Positions 1-7,153 of a stretch of DNA of 64,000 nt are shown piece after piece (within the stretch, counting starts at the first letter, position 1; each line of letters begins with the position of its first letter). The notes under the pieces are model-generated. The model had not been told where the DNA came from. It did not search any database and worked only from the letters and a program-made list of their open reading frames with translations. This DNA comes from Bacteroides intestinalis (GTDB lineage: Bacteria > Bacteroidota > Bacteroidia > Bacteroidales > Bacteroidaceae), in assembly GCF_003464595.1 (NCBI RefSeq), contig NZ_QRZF01000005.1, positions 124,001 through 188,000 of the forward strand, read 5' to 3'. A program made the translations under genes and the position numbers.

Positions 1-1
1 C

Positions 2-412
2 ATGCAGGTTGCCGTAAAATTACTCTATATCTCGCGCTACGTCGACCGGAAAGAGTTCAAGACAGCACAGGTCCTTTTCAGCGAGATAGAGCAACACAAA
101 GAAGAAATTGTAGGATTATACGTAAAAGAAATCGAGTGTGAACTCTTGTTCCTCGAACTGATAGGCGAACGCAGACAAGAAGAAGTGGAGCGACTTTATA
201 CAGACAGGACAAAGAGATACATCCAGCGATACAAGATCATGATGTCCTCCAAACAACGCCTGCTGTGTGCACTTGCCTTGTATTGGGAGAACCGGCCGGA
301 GCGTGCGAAGGAGATTTATGAAAAGGTAGTCCGTAAGCGGGACAAGTATTTGCTGCAAGGTGAAGTCAACTCTGATCTGGATATCATGGAGACGATGCTT
401 CGGGAAGCATAA
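2..412 (+). CDS. C-terminal part of an unrecognised helical (TPR-like) protein, truncated by the window edge
   Basis: The reading frame is open from the first bases, so the true start is probably upstream and the ATG at position 2 may be internal. The visible 136 residues are charged and look all-helical. A stretch near residues 88-110 (ALYWENRPERAKEIYEKVV) resembles one tetratricopeptide hairpin. There is no signal peptide or membrane segment in the visible part. It ends 90 bp before the ATPase gene and does not look like part of the polysaccharide locus. I do not recognise the family and assign no function. Confidence 0.55.
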   Translation: MQVAVKLLYISRYVDRKEFKTAQVLFSEIEQHKEEIVGLYVKEIECELLFLELIGERRQEEVERLYTDRTKRYIQRYKIMMSSKQRLLCALALYWENRPERAKEIYEKVVRKRDKYLLQGEVNSDLDIMETMLREA

Positions 413-478
413 ATACAACTGTAAGTGAAGCCATTATTATTTTCTTTGCATTATTACTTTATAATAATTATCTTTGCA

Positions 479-486
479 TAATCATC
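479..486 (+). promoter_or_regulatory. Putative Bacteroides -7 box for the ATPase gene
   Basis: TATCTTTG matches the Bacteroidota -7 consensus TAnnTTTG and lies 17 bp before the ATG at 503. A near copy of the box and its flank (TCTTTGCAT) lies 39 bp upstream, around 443-451, and could be a second start region. No -33 TTTG is at the usual spacing. Confidence 0.45.
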
Positions 487-502
487 ATAAAGTAAAGAAG
501 CC

Positions 503-1633
503 ATGCCAATCATCCGAAACCCTTTTATTATAAACGGATACATATCCCCCGCCTATTTCTGTGACAGGAAAGCGGAGAGCGAGATACTTATCCGCCAAAT
601 GACTAATGGTAATAATATCGCGTTAATCTCAACGCGAAGAATGGGTAAGACAGGATTGATACGTCATTGTTTCCAGAGTAAAGAAATTCAAAAGATATAT
701 TACACATTCTTTGTTGACATATATGCGACCAAATCTCTACGTGAGTTTGTGTTTGCCCTTAGTAAAGAAATTATTGAGTCATTGAAATCCTCGGGCAAGA
801 AAGCAATACAAACTTTTTGGGAAAGTATGAAGTCGCTGCAAGCCAGTCTGACATTCGACTTTAATGGTAACCCTTCATTCAATTTAGGCCTGGGAGACAT
901 CCAGTCTCCGGATGCTACATTGGATGAAATATTTCATTATCTGGAACAGGCAAACAAGCCCTGTATCGTAGCCATTGACGAATTCCAGCAAATTACCAAT
1001 TATGCAGAAGACAATGTAGAAGCTACCCTGCGTACTTATGTGCAACATTGCAACAATGCCCATTTCATCTTTGCCGGAAGCCAGAGGCACATTATGGGTA
1101 ATATATTCCTGACAGCATCACGTCCCTTTTATCAGAGCGTATCGATGATGCATCTGGAAAGCATTCCTTTAGAAGAATACATCAAATTTGCTCAGAAACA
1201 TTTCAAAGAAGCAAATAAGACTATATCCAAAGAAGCTATCGAACAGATATACCAATATTTTGAAGGCATTACCTGGTATATGCAGAAAGTACTGCACACC
1301 CTTTATGACATGACACCCGTCAATCAGATTGCCGATATTTCGATGGTAGAGGAAGCCATCTGCCAAATCATAGGTTCATTTCAATATACCTATTCCGAAA
1401 CCCTTTTCCGAATGCCCGAAAAACAAAAAGAATTGCTCATTGCCATAACCAAAGAAGGGAAAGCAAGTGCCATCACCTCCGGTGCATTCATCAAGAAATA
1501 TAAATTGCCATCTTCCAGCTCCGTGCAATCGGCATTAAAAGGACTGTTGGAAAAGGATTTCGTCACGCAAGAGGCAGGAGCTTATCAGATTTACGACCGT
1601 TTCTTCGGATTATGGCTTCAAAGAAACTACTAA
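503..1633 (+). CDS. AAA-type ATP-binding protein (ATPase_2/archaeal-type ATPase family)
   Basis: Predicted cytoplasmic P-loop ATPase of 376 residues. A Walker A-like motif (TRRMGKTGLI) is at residues 44-53 and Walker B (CIVAIDEFQQI) at 154-164. A sensor-1-like FAGS follows at about 190-193. The C-terminal 60-70 residues look like a winged helix (SSSSVQSALKGLLEKDFV). This architecture is common in Bacteroides, often in many copies; cellular roles are mostly unknown and sometimes proposed to involve DNA or mobile elements. No signal peptide. The next gene starts 12 bp downstream, so the two are probably co-transcribed. The family call is firm; the function is not known. Confidence 0.85.
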   Translation: MPIIRNPFIINGYISPAYFCDRKAESEILIRQMTNGNNIALISTRRMGKTGLIRHCFQSKEIQKIYYTFFVDIYATKSLREFVFALSKEIIESLKSSGKKAIQTFWESMKSLQASLTFDFNGNPSFNLGLGDIQSPDATLDEIFHYLEQANKPCIVAIDEFQQITNYAEDNVEATLRTYVQHCNNAHFIFAGSQRHIMGNIFLTASRPFYQSVSMMHLESIPLEEYIKFAQKHFKEANKTISKEAIEQIYQYFEGITWYMQKVLHTLYDMTPVNQIADISMVEEAICQIIGSFQYTYSETLFRMPEKQKELLIAITKEGKASAITSGAFIKKYKLPSSSSVQSALKGLLEKDFVTQEAGAYQIYDRFFGLWLQRNY

Positions 1634-1645
1634 ACGACAAGGTTT

Positions 1646-2872
1646 ATGGAATTGAATGACGAAACCCTTCGTTTTATACACGAACATTGCAAGGATAATG
1701 TACGCAACCTGGCTCTGCAAGCACCGAAGTATCCCGGTGTGGATATGCCTGTTGCACTGACACAGATAGCAGGCAGACAGGCGGCGGCAGAGAAAATACC
1801 GTCCTGGTATGCAGAAGAAGGCATTCTATATCCCCGCCACCTATCGTTAGAACAATGTTCCTCGGAAGCTACAGCACGATACAAAGCATCTATCATTCCG
1901 GAGTCTTCCTCTGGCACACTGACCGACTTAACCGGAGGGTTCGGCATAGACTGTGCTTTTCTTTCTCCGAAATTCCATCACGTCACCTATGTGGAACGAC
2001 AGGAAGCACTTTGTGAGATTGCTTCGCACAACTTTCAACTACTGGCTCTGAACCATATCCGGATAGAAAACAAAGACGCCATCCGGCATCTGCAAGAAAT
2101 GTCTTCCGTCGACTGGATATTCATTGACCCCGCCCGTCGCAACGGACATGGCGGTAAGACCGTTGCCATTGCCGACTGTGAACCAAATGTAGCCGAACTG
2201 GAACCCCTACTGCTCGAAAAAGCACAGCACATCATGGTGAAACTCTCTCCTATGCTCGACTTATCTCTGGCCATTCAGGATTTAAATCACGTACAGGAAG
2301 CGCATATCATTTCTGTAAACAATGAATGCAAGGAACTCTTACTTATCTTAGGACACAACACTGTTGCCGCAGAGAATATTCCCATCCATTGCATCAATCT
2401 GCAAACGAAGGATGGGAGAAATACAGAGCCAACCGGACAGTTCTTCACTTTCACCCGCGAACAGGAACAATCAAGCCCCAATGAATATACCGGTACTTTA
2501 GATAAGTATCTGTATGAGCCCAATGCGCCCATCCTCAAAGCAGGGGCTTTCCGCAATGTAGCCTGTATATATAAGGTAAAGAAACTGCATCCTAACAGTC
2601 ACCTCTATACTTCCGGTGAACCGATAAAGAACTTCCCCGGAAGAAGCTTCCGGATAACAGGTATATGTACATTGAATAAGAAAGAACTAAAAAGCGTATT
2701 AGGAGATCTGAAGAAAGCCAATATCACGGTTCGTAACTTTCCAAGTTCAGTAGCGGAACTCCGTAAACGTATCAAATTGAACGAAGGCGGAGAAGTTTAT
2801 CTGTTCGCTACGACCTTGATTAATGAACAGAAAGTCCTGATCCGGTGTGAGAAGACAGAAATAAGGAACTAA
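1646..2872 (+). CDS. Class I SAM-dependent methyltransferase with THUMP-like C-terminal domain
   Basis: Predicted cytoplasmic methyltransferase of 408 residues. Motif I (LTDLTGGFGID) is at residues 92-102, an acidic loop (VERQE) at 116-120, and the catalytic-type IDPARR at 160-165. The C-terminal half resembles the THUMP-like/ferredoxin-like domain found in Bacteroidota homologues annotated as THUMP-like or RNA methyltransferases. The substrate (probably RNA) cannot be read from the sequence. The start at 1646 gives a 12-bp gap after the ATPase gene. It marks the chromosomal side of the locus: the next gene, GH3, has its own regulatory region. Confidence 0.8.
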   Translation: MELNDETLRFIHEHCKDNVRNLALQAPKYPGVDMPVALTQIAGRQAAAEKIPSWYAEEGILYPRHLSLEQCSSEATARYKASIIPESSSGTLTDLTGGFGIDCAFLSPKFHHVTYVERQEALCEIASHNFQLLALNHIRIENKDAIRHLQEMSSVDWIFIDPARRNGHGGKTVAIADCEPNVAELEPLLLEKAQHIMVKLSPMLDLSLAIQDLNHVQEAHIISVNNECKELLLILGHNTVAAENIPIHCINLQTKDGRNTEPTGQFFTFTREQEQSSPNEYTGTLDKYLYEPNAPILKAGAFRNVACIYKVKKLHPNSHLYTSGEPIKNFPGRSFRITGICTLNKKELKSVLGDLKKANITVRNFPSSVAELRKRIKLNEGGEVYLFATTLINEQKVLIRCEKTEIRN

Positions 2873-2911
2873 TACGATATGTTGCCGGAATTGCCCCTTC
2901 TGGACGGGGTA

Positions 2912-2956
2912 TGAGGGAAAGTTGACGAGTTAACTGGTTTCCTTCCTTTCTTTCCC
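2912..2956. repeat. Short copy of a dispersed palindromic element (copy A)
   Basis: On the minus strand this 45-bp segment reads GGGAAAGAAAGGAAGGAAAC and continues to end in AACTTTCCCTCA. The first 25 bases are identical to the left end, and the last 20 match with 2 differences the right end, of the 113-bp element at 25003-25115. Copy A lacks the 68-bp hairpin core of that element. It lies between the methyltransferase stop and the GH3 operator array. Confidence 0.6.
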
Positions 2957-2979
2957 GTAACAGGCATTTTTTCGTTGAA

Positions 2980-3047
2980 TGTAACCTCAGCAAAACAAGA
3001 TGTAACATCCGAAGGAAATCTGTAACATAGGCTCAACTATCTGAAAT
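2980..3047 (+). promoter_or_regulatory. Four-unit direct-repeat operator upstream of GH3-GH8 (TGTAAC array)
   Basis: TGTAAC occurs at 2980, 3001 and 3021, with a degenerate unit TGAAAT at 3042. The spacings are 21, 20 and 21 bp, about two helical turns, so all units lie on one DNA face. The last unit starts exactly 37 bp before the -7 box at 3079. The same geometry and hexamer occur upstream of GH2 (49940-50008) and SusC2 (57803-57871). Inference: binding site of the AraC-type output domain of an HTCS, most likely the regulator at 57992-62065. Confidence 0.7.
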
Positions 3048-3078
3048 ACGATTCTCCCCTTAAATCCCCTTTTCTCCC

Positions 3079-3086
3079 TATTTTTG
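3079..3086 (+). promoter_or_regulatory. -7 box of the GH3-GH8 promoter
   Basis: TATTTTTG fits TAnnTTTG and is identical to the -7 box of the GH2 gene at 50040-50047. The implied start near 3093 gives a leader of about 55 nt before the ATG at 3149. No convincing -33 box is present, consistent with an activator-dependent promoter. Confidence 0.6.
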
Positions 3087-3148
3087 TAATCGTCATCCAC
3101 AATGACGAAACAGAAGTCTATTAATAACTATAAAAACGCACTACTGTC

Positions 3149-5740
3149 ATGAAAAAGAAACTTCAGTTGCTCACAGGAATCGGATGTCTTTGCTTGTGCT
3201 TCCTTTCCTGTTCACAACCTCCCTACAAGAACCCGGCACTAAGCCCGGAAGAGCGTGCCAATGATCTGGTAGGCCGACTCACACTGGAAGAGAAAGCCGC
3301 CCTGATGCAAAACACATCTCCCGCCATTCCCCGACTGGGCATAAAAGCCTATGACTGGTGGAACGAAGCCCTACACGGCGTAGGACGCGCCGGACTGGCA
3401 ACCGTATTCCCGCAAGCCATCGGCATGGGAGCTTCTTTCAACAACGAATTACTTTACGACGTATTCACCGCAGTTTCGGACGAAGCACGCGCCAAAACCA
3501 CCGAGTTCAGCAAAGAAGGAGGATTGAAGCGTTATCAGGGGTTGACCATGTGGACACCCAACATCAACATCTTCCGTGACGCGCGTTGGGGACGGGGGCA
3601 AGAAACCTACGGAGAAGACCCTTACCTCACCAGCCAGATGGGAGTAGCAGTCGTACGCGGACTGCAAGGTCCTGAAGGGGAGAAGTATGACAAGCTGCAT
3701 GCCTGCGCCAAGCACTATGCCGTACACTCCGGTCCGGAATGGAACCGTCACAGTTTCAATGCCGAGAACATCGACCCGCGTGATCTTTGGGAAACCTATC
3801 TGCCTGCATTTAAAGACCTCGTTCAAAAAGCCCATGTCAAAGAAGTGATGTGTGCCTACAACCGTTTTGAAGGTGAACCCTGCTGTGGAAGTAACCGCCT
3901 GTTAATGCAAATCCTCCGCGATGAATGGGGATACAAAGAAATAGTAGTGTCGGATTGCTGGGCAATCAGCGACTTCTACAATAAGGGTGCTCATGAAACC
4001 GATCCCGACAAACAACATGCCTCAGCCAAGGCCGTACTCTCCGGAACAGATATAGAATGCGGAGATAGCTACGGATCACTGCCCGAAGCTGTAAAAGAAG
4101 GCCTGATTGACGAGAATCAAATAGATATCTCACTGAAGCGCCTGATGAAAGCCCGCTTTGAGCTGGGCGAAATGGACGAGCCCTCGCAAGTATCCTGGAC
4201 ACAGATTCCTTACAGTGTAGTAGATAGTAAGGAACATCGTGAACTGGCACTCCGCATGGCACGTGAAAGTCTTGTGTTATTGCAAAATAACCAAAATATA
4301 CTGCCTCTGAACAAAAATATGAAAGTAGCGCTCGTAGGCCCCAACGCCAATGACTCCGTAATGCAATGGGGTAACTACAATGGCTTCCCCGGACATACCG
4401 TTACTCTACTGGAAGGTATCCGCGAGTACTTGCCCGAATCACAGATCATCTATGAACCCGGATGCGACCTTACCTCCGACGTCACTTTACAAAGCTTATT
4501 CCAGCAATGCAGCATGGATGGCAAACAAGGTTTCAGTGCCCAATACTGGAACAATACGAAACAGGAAGGAACACCGGATGCGACAAACTATATCAGCACT
4601 CCTTTCCACTTCATCACCACCGGTGCCACTACTTTTGCAGCCGGCATCAACTTGCAAGATTTCTCCGCCAGCTACGAATCAGTATTCCGCCCTGTTAAAA
4701 GTGAAGACATCGCCTTCCGCTTCCAGACTCAAGGTATAACGAAACTCTCCATTGACGGTAAGGAAGTGGCCACAGGTATGAACTTCAAGAATAAGACCAA
4801 AGTCCATACCCTCCAGGCAGAAGCCGGAAAAGAATATCATATCAAGATTGATTTTGCTTTCCGCAACCGTGATGCCGCACTCGATTTCGATATGGGACGC
4901 GAAGTTCCCGTCGACCTGAAACAAACTGTAAATAAGGTGAAAGAAGCAGATATCATCATTTTTGCCGGAGGTATATCCCCTGCAGTGGAAGGCGAAGAAA
5001 TGCACGTCAACATCCCCGGTTTTAAGGGAGGCGACCGCGAAACCATCGAACTTCCATCTATCCAAAGCCGTCTGCTTGCCGAACTAAAGAAAGCTGGGAA
5101 GAAGATTGTATTTGTCAACTTCTCCGGTTCTGCCATTGCTCTGACTCCCGAAACAAAAACATGCGATGCCATCTTGCAGGCATGGTATCCCGGTCAGGCA
5201 GGTGGTACAGCCATTGCAAACGTGCTATTCGGAGATTATAATCCGGCTGGACGTCTTCCGGTGACTTTCTATAAAAGCACTAACCAATTGCCGGACTTCG
5301 AAGATTACTCCATGAAAGGACGCACTTACCGTTATATGACGGATGCTCCCCTCTTCCCCTTCGGACATGGATTGAGTTATACGACTTTCCAATATGGAAA
5401 TGCTTCATTGAATACACCGGAAATCAAGGACGGAGAACAAGTCACTCTAACCATCCCTGTTAGCAACACGGGTAAATACGATGGTGAAGAAGTTGTACAG
5501 GTATATCTGCGCCGTCCGGGTGATAAGGAAGGACCGTCGCATGCACTCCGTGCCTTCAAACGCGTAGCGATAGCTAAAGGAACAACGAATCAGGTTACCA
5601 TACCTCTGAGCAAAGAAAACTTTGAATGGTTCGATACGGGTACCAATACAATGCGACCGATAGAAGGTGAGTATGAAATACTGTATGGCGGTACATCAGA
5701 ATTGAAACAGCTGAAATCCATTCCTGTCACTATCAAATAA
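3149..5740 (+). CDS. GH3 beta-glycosidase lipoprotein (beta-xylosidase/beta-glucosidase type) with PA14-like insert
   Basis: Predicted exo-acting enzyme removing terminal non-reducing beta-D-xylose or glucose from oligosaccharides. The N terminus is an SPII signal with lipobox FLSC, lipid cysteine C21. GH3 N domain: about residues 30-330, with KHY at 188-190 and the nucleophile motif VVSDCW placing the candidate aspartate at D269. The C-terminal GH3 sandwich is interrupted at about 435-585 by a PA14-like insert. A fibronectin-III-like module ends the protein (about 770-863), the usual multi-domain layout for 860-residue Bacteroides GH3s. It is followed 22 bp later by GH8, making a two-gene operon; together they suit complete breakdown of xylo-oligosaccharides. 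Xylose specificity is inferred from context. The operator array at 2980-3047 suggests HTCS control. Confidence 0.9.
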   Translation: MKKKLQLLTGIGCLCLCFLSCSQPPYKNPALSPEERANDLVGRLTLEEKAALMQNTSPAIPRLGIKAYDWWNEALHGVGRAGLATVFPQAIGMGASFNNELLYDVFTAVSDEARAKTTEFSKEGGLKRYQGLTMWTPNINIFRDARWGRGQETYGEDPYLTSQMGVAVVRGLQGPEGEKYDKLHACAKHYAVHSGPEWNRHSFNAENIDPRDLWETYLPAFKDLVQKAHVKEVMCAYNRFEGEPCCGSNRLLMQILRDEWGYKEIVVSDCWAISDFYNKGAHETDPDKQHASAKAVLSGTDIECGDSYGSLPEAVKEGLIDENQIDISLKRLMKARFELGEMDEPSQVSWTQIPYSVVDSKEHRELALRMARESLVLLQNNQNILPLNKNMKVALVGPNANDSVMQWGNYNGFPGHTVTLLEGIREYLPESQIIYEPGCDLTSDVTLQSLFQQCSMDGKQGFSAQYWNNTKQEGTPDATNYISTPFHFITTGATTFAAGINLQDFSASYESVFRPVKSEDIAFRFQTQGITKLSIDGKEVATGMNFKNKTKVHTLQAEAGKEYHIKIDFAFRNRDAALDFDMGREVPVDLKQTVNKVKEADIIIFAGGISPAVEGEEMHVNIPGFKGGDRETIELPSIQSRLLAELKKAGKKIVFVNFSGSAIALTPETKTCDAILQAWYPGQAGGTAIANVLFGDYNPAGRLPVTFYKSTNQLPDFEDYSMKGRTYRYMTDAPLFPFGHGLSYTTFQYGNASLNTPEIKDGEQVTLTIPVSNTGKYDGEEVVQVYLRRPGDKEGPSHALRAFKRVAIAKGTTNQVTIPLSKENFEWFDTGTNTMRPIEGEYEILYGGTSELKQLKSIPVTIK

Positions 5741-5762
5741 TGATTCTATTAAAGTTACTCCT

Positions 5763-7022
5763 ATGAAGAACTTATTCTATCTTCTCCTCTGCCTCATCGC
5801 CGGTACATCGTGCAGCCAGGCAGACCCTACAAAGCCTTGGGATAAAGGTGCCTTTGAAACGCAAAAGTACCGGAATCTTTTCGCCGAGATGGGTTACAAA
5901 CAGGCAGATATCGATGCCAAACTCCAATCCGTCTTCGACGGCGTATTCTACGGTCCGGACAAGGTTTACTTCGAAGTAGGTGATTCCATGGCATACATCA
6001 GCGACATCAAGAACCATGATGTCCGTACCGAAGGTATGTCTTACGGATTAATGATTGCTGTCCAGTTCGACCGTAAAGACATCTTCGACCGCCTTTGGCG
6101 ATGGGGCACAAAGTACATGCAGCACCAGGACGGTCCGTTGAAAGGGTACTTCGCCTGGAGCTGCGAGACGGACGGTACCCGTAACTCCCAAGGCCCCGCC
6201 TCCGACGGAGAGCTTTACTATGTAACCGCCCTCATCTTCGCCTCCAACCGTTGGGGAAATGATACCGGTATCAACTACCTTGCCGAAGCCCGGAATATCC
6301 TGAACTGTTCCATGGAGAAAGATGGTACAGACCGCGTAATGCCTTTTATCAACGTAGAGCATAAGCTTATTACCTTCGTCCCCGACATACGGGGTGGCCT
6401 CTTCACCGATCCATCTTATCACGTACCCGCTTTCTATGAAGTATGGGCACGCTGGGCCGATGATGGCAGAGCCGACTTCTGGCGTGAATGTGCCGAACGC
6501 AGTCGTGAATACCTGCATAAAAGCATCCACCCCGTAACCGGTCTGAACCCCGATTACAACAACTATGACGGTAGCCTGCTGGGCAATAACCGCATTATTG
6601 GTGATGCTTTCCGCTTCGACTCCTGGCGTGTACCGATGAATATTGCTTTAGATTACTCCTGGGCATGTGCCGACAAAGAGTGGCAACAGGAATACGGCAA
6701 TAAAATCCAGAACTTTCTCTACAGTCAGGGTATTGATACCTTCGTAGACCAGTACAACATAGACGGTACGCAGGTAAAAGATACCCTCAAAGCCGGAGAA
6801 CACAAGGCGTTGAGACACTCTTTAGGCTTGATAGCCACTTCTGCCGCCGCCTCACTAATGTGCACTCACGAGAAAAGCCGTGAGTTCGTAGATAAGTTGT
6901 GGAACGCAAAACACGAACCGTATGAAGACGGATACTTCGATGCTTACTATGACGGACTGCTCCGCCTCTTCGCCTTCATGCACCTGAGCGGAAACTACCG
7001 CATCATCTTCCCTGAAAAGTAA
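5763..7022 (+). CDS. GH8 reducing-end xylose-releasing exo-oligoxylanase (Rex-like)
   Basis: GH8 enzyme of 419 residues, an (alpha/alpha)6 barrel. It is predicted to remove xylose from the reducing end of short xylo-oligosaccharides. The signal peptide carries a possible lipobox GTSC with C17. The general-acid motif HDVRTEGMSYG puts the catalytic glutamate at E90. The block IIGDAFRFDSWRVPMN around 278-293 holds candidate base aspartates (D281, D286). The length and start (KPWDKGAFETQKYRNLF) match characterised Rex enzymes rather than endo-acting GH8 cellulases. It follows GH3 by 22 bp. A hairpin at 7047-7090 separates it from the convergent sulfatase gene. The xylan link is one of the stronger substrate indicators in the window. 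Confidence 0.88.
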   Translation: MKNLFYLLLCLIAGTSCSQADPTKPWDKGAFETQKYRNLFAEMGYKQADIDAKLQSVFDGVFYGPDKVYFEVGDSMAYISDIKNHDVRTEGMSYGLMIAVQFDRKDIFDRLWRWGTKYMQHQDGPLKGYFAWSCETDGTRNSQGPASDGELYYVTALIFASNRWGNDTGINYLAEARNILNCSMEKDGTDRVMPFINVEHKLITFVPDIRGGLFTDPSYHVPAFYEVWARWADDGRADFWRECAERSREYLHKSIHPVTGLNPDYNNYDGSLLGNNRIIGDAFRFDSWRVPMNIALDYSWACADKEWQQEYGNKIQNFLYSQGIDTFVDQYNIDGTQVKDTLKAGEHKALRHSLGLIATSAAASLMCTHEKSREFVDKLWNAKHEPYEDGYFDAYYDGLLRLFAFMHLSGNYRIIFPEK

Positions 7023-7046
7023 ACTTAGAGCATAACCCCAAAAAAA

Positions 7047-7090
7047 AGAAACAGTAGATTCAGGATTTACATCCTATTCTACTGTTTCTT
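7047..7090 (-). terminator. Terminator between convergent GH8 and sulfatase genes
   Basis: AAGAAACAGTAGA at 7047-7059 pairs perfectly with TCTACTGTTTCTT at 7078-7090. Read on the minus strand the stem is followed by a run of seven or more T (complement of the A run before 7047), so it terminates the long minus operon ending at 7154. It may also work in the plus direction for GH8, but with a poor U tract. Confidence 0.8.
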
Positions 7091-7153
7091 CACTAATTAA
7101 CTAATCCTAAAAACATCCTACCATATAATTGCAGAGATTTGGTAAAAAGATAG

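Noticed and set aside
445..448. TTTG as a -33 box for the ATPase promoter
   Set aside because: Thirty bases separate it from the -7 box, well beyond the usual spacing of about 19.
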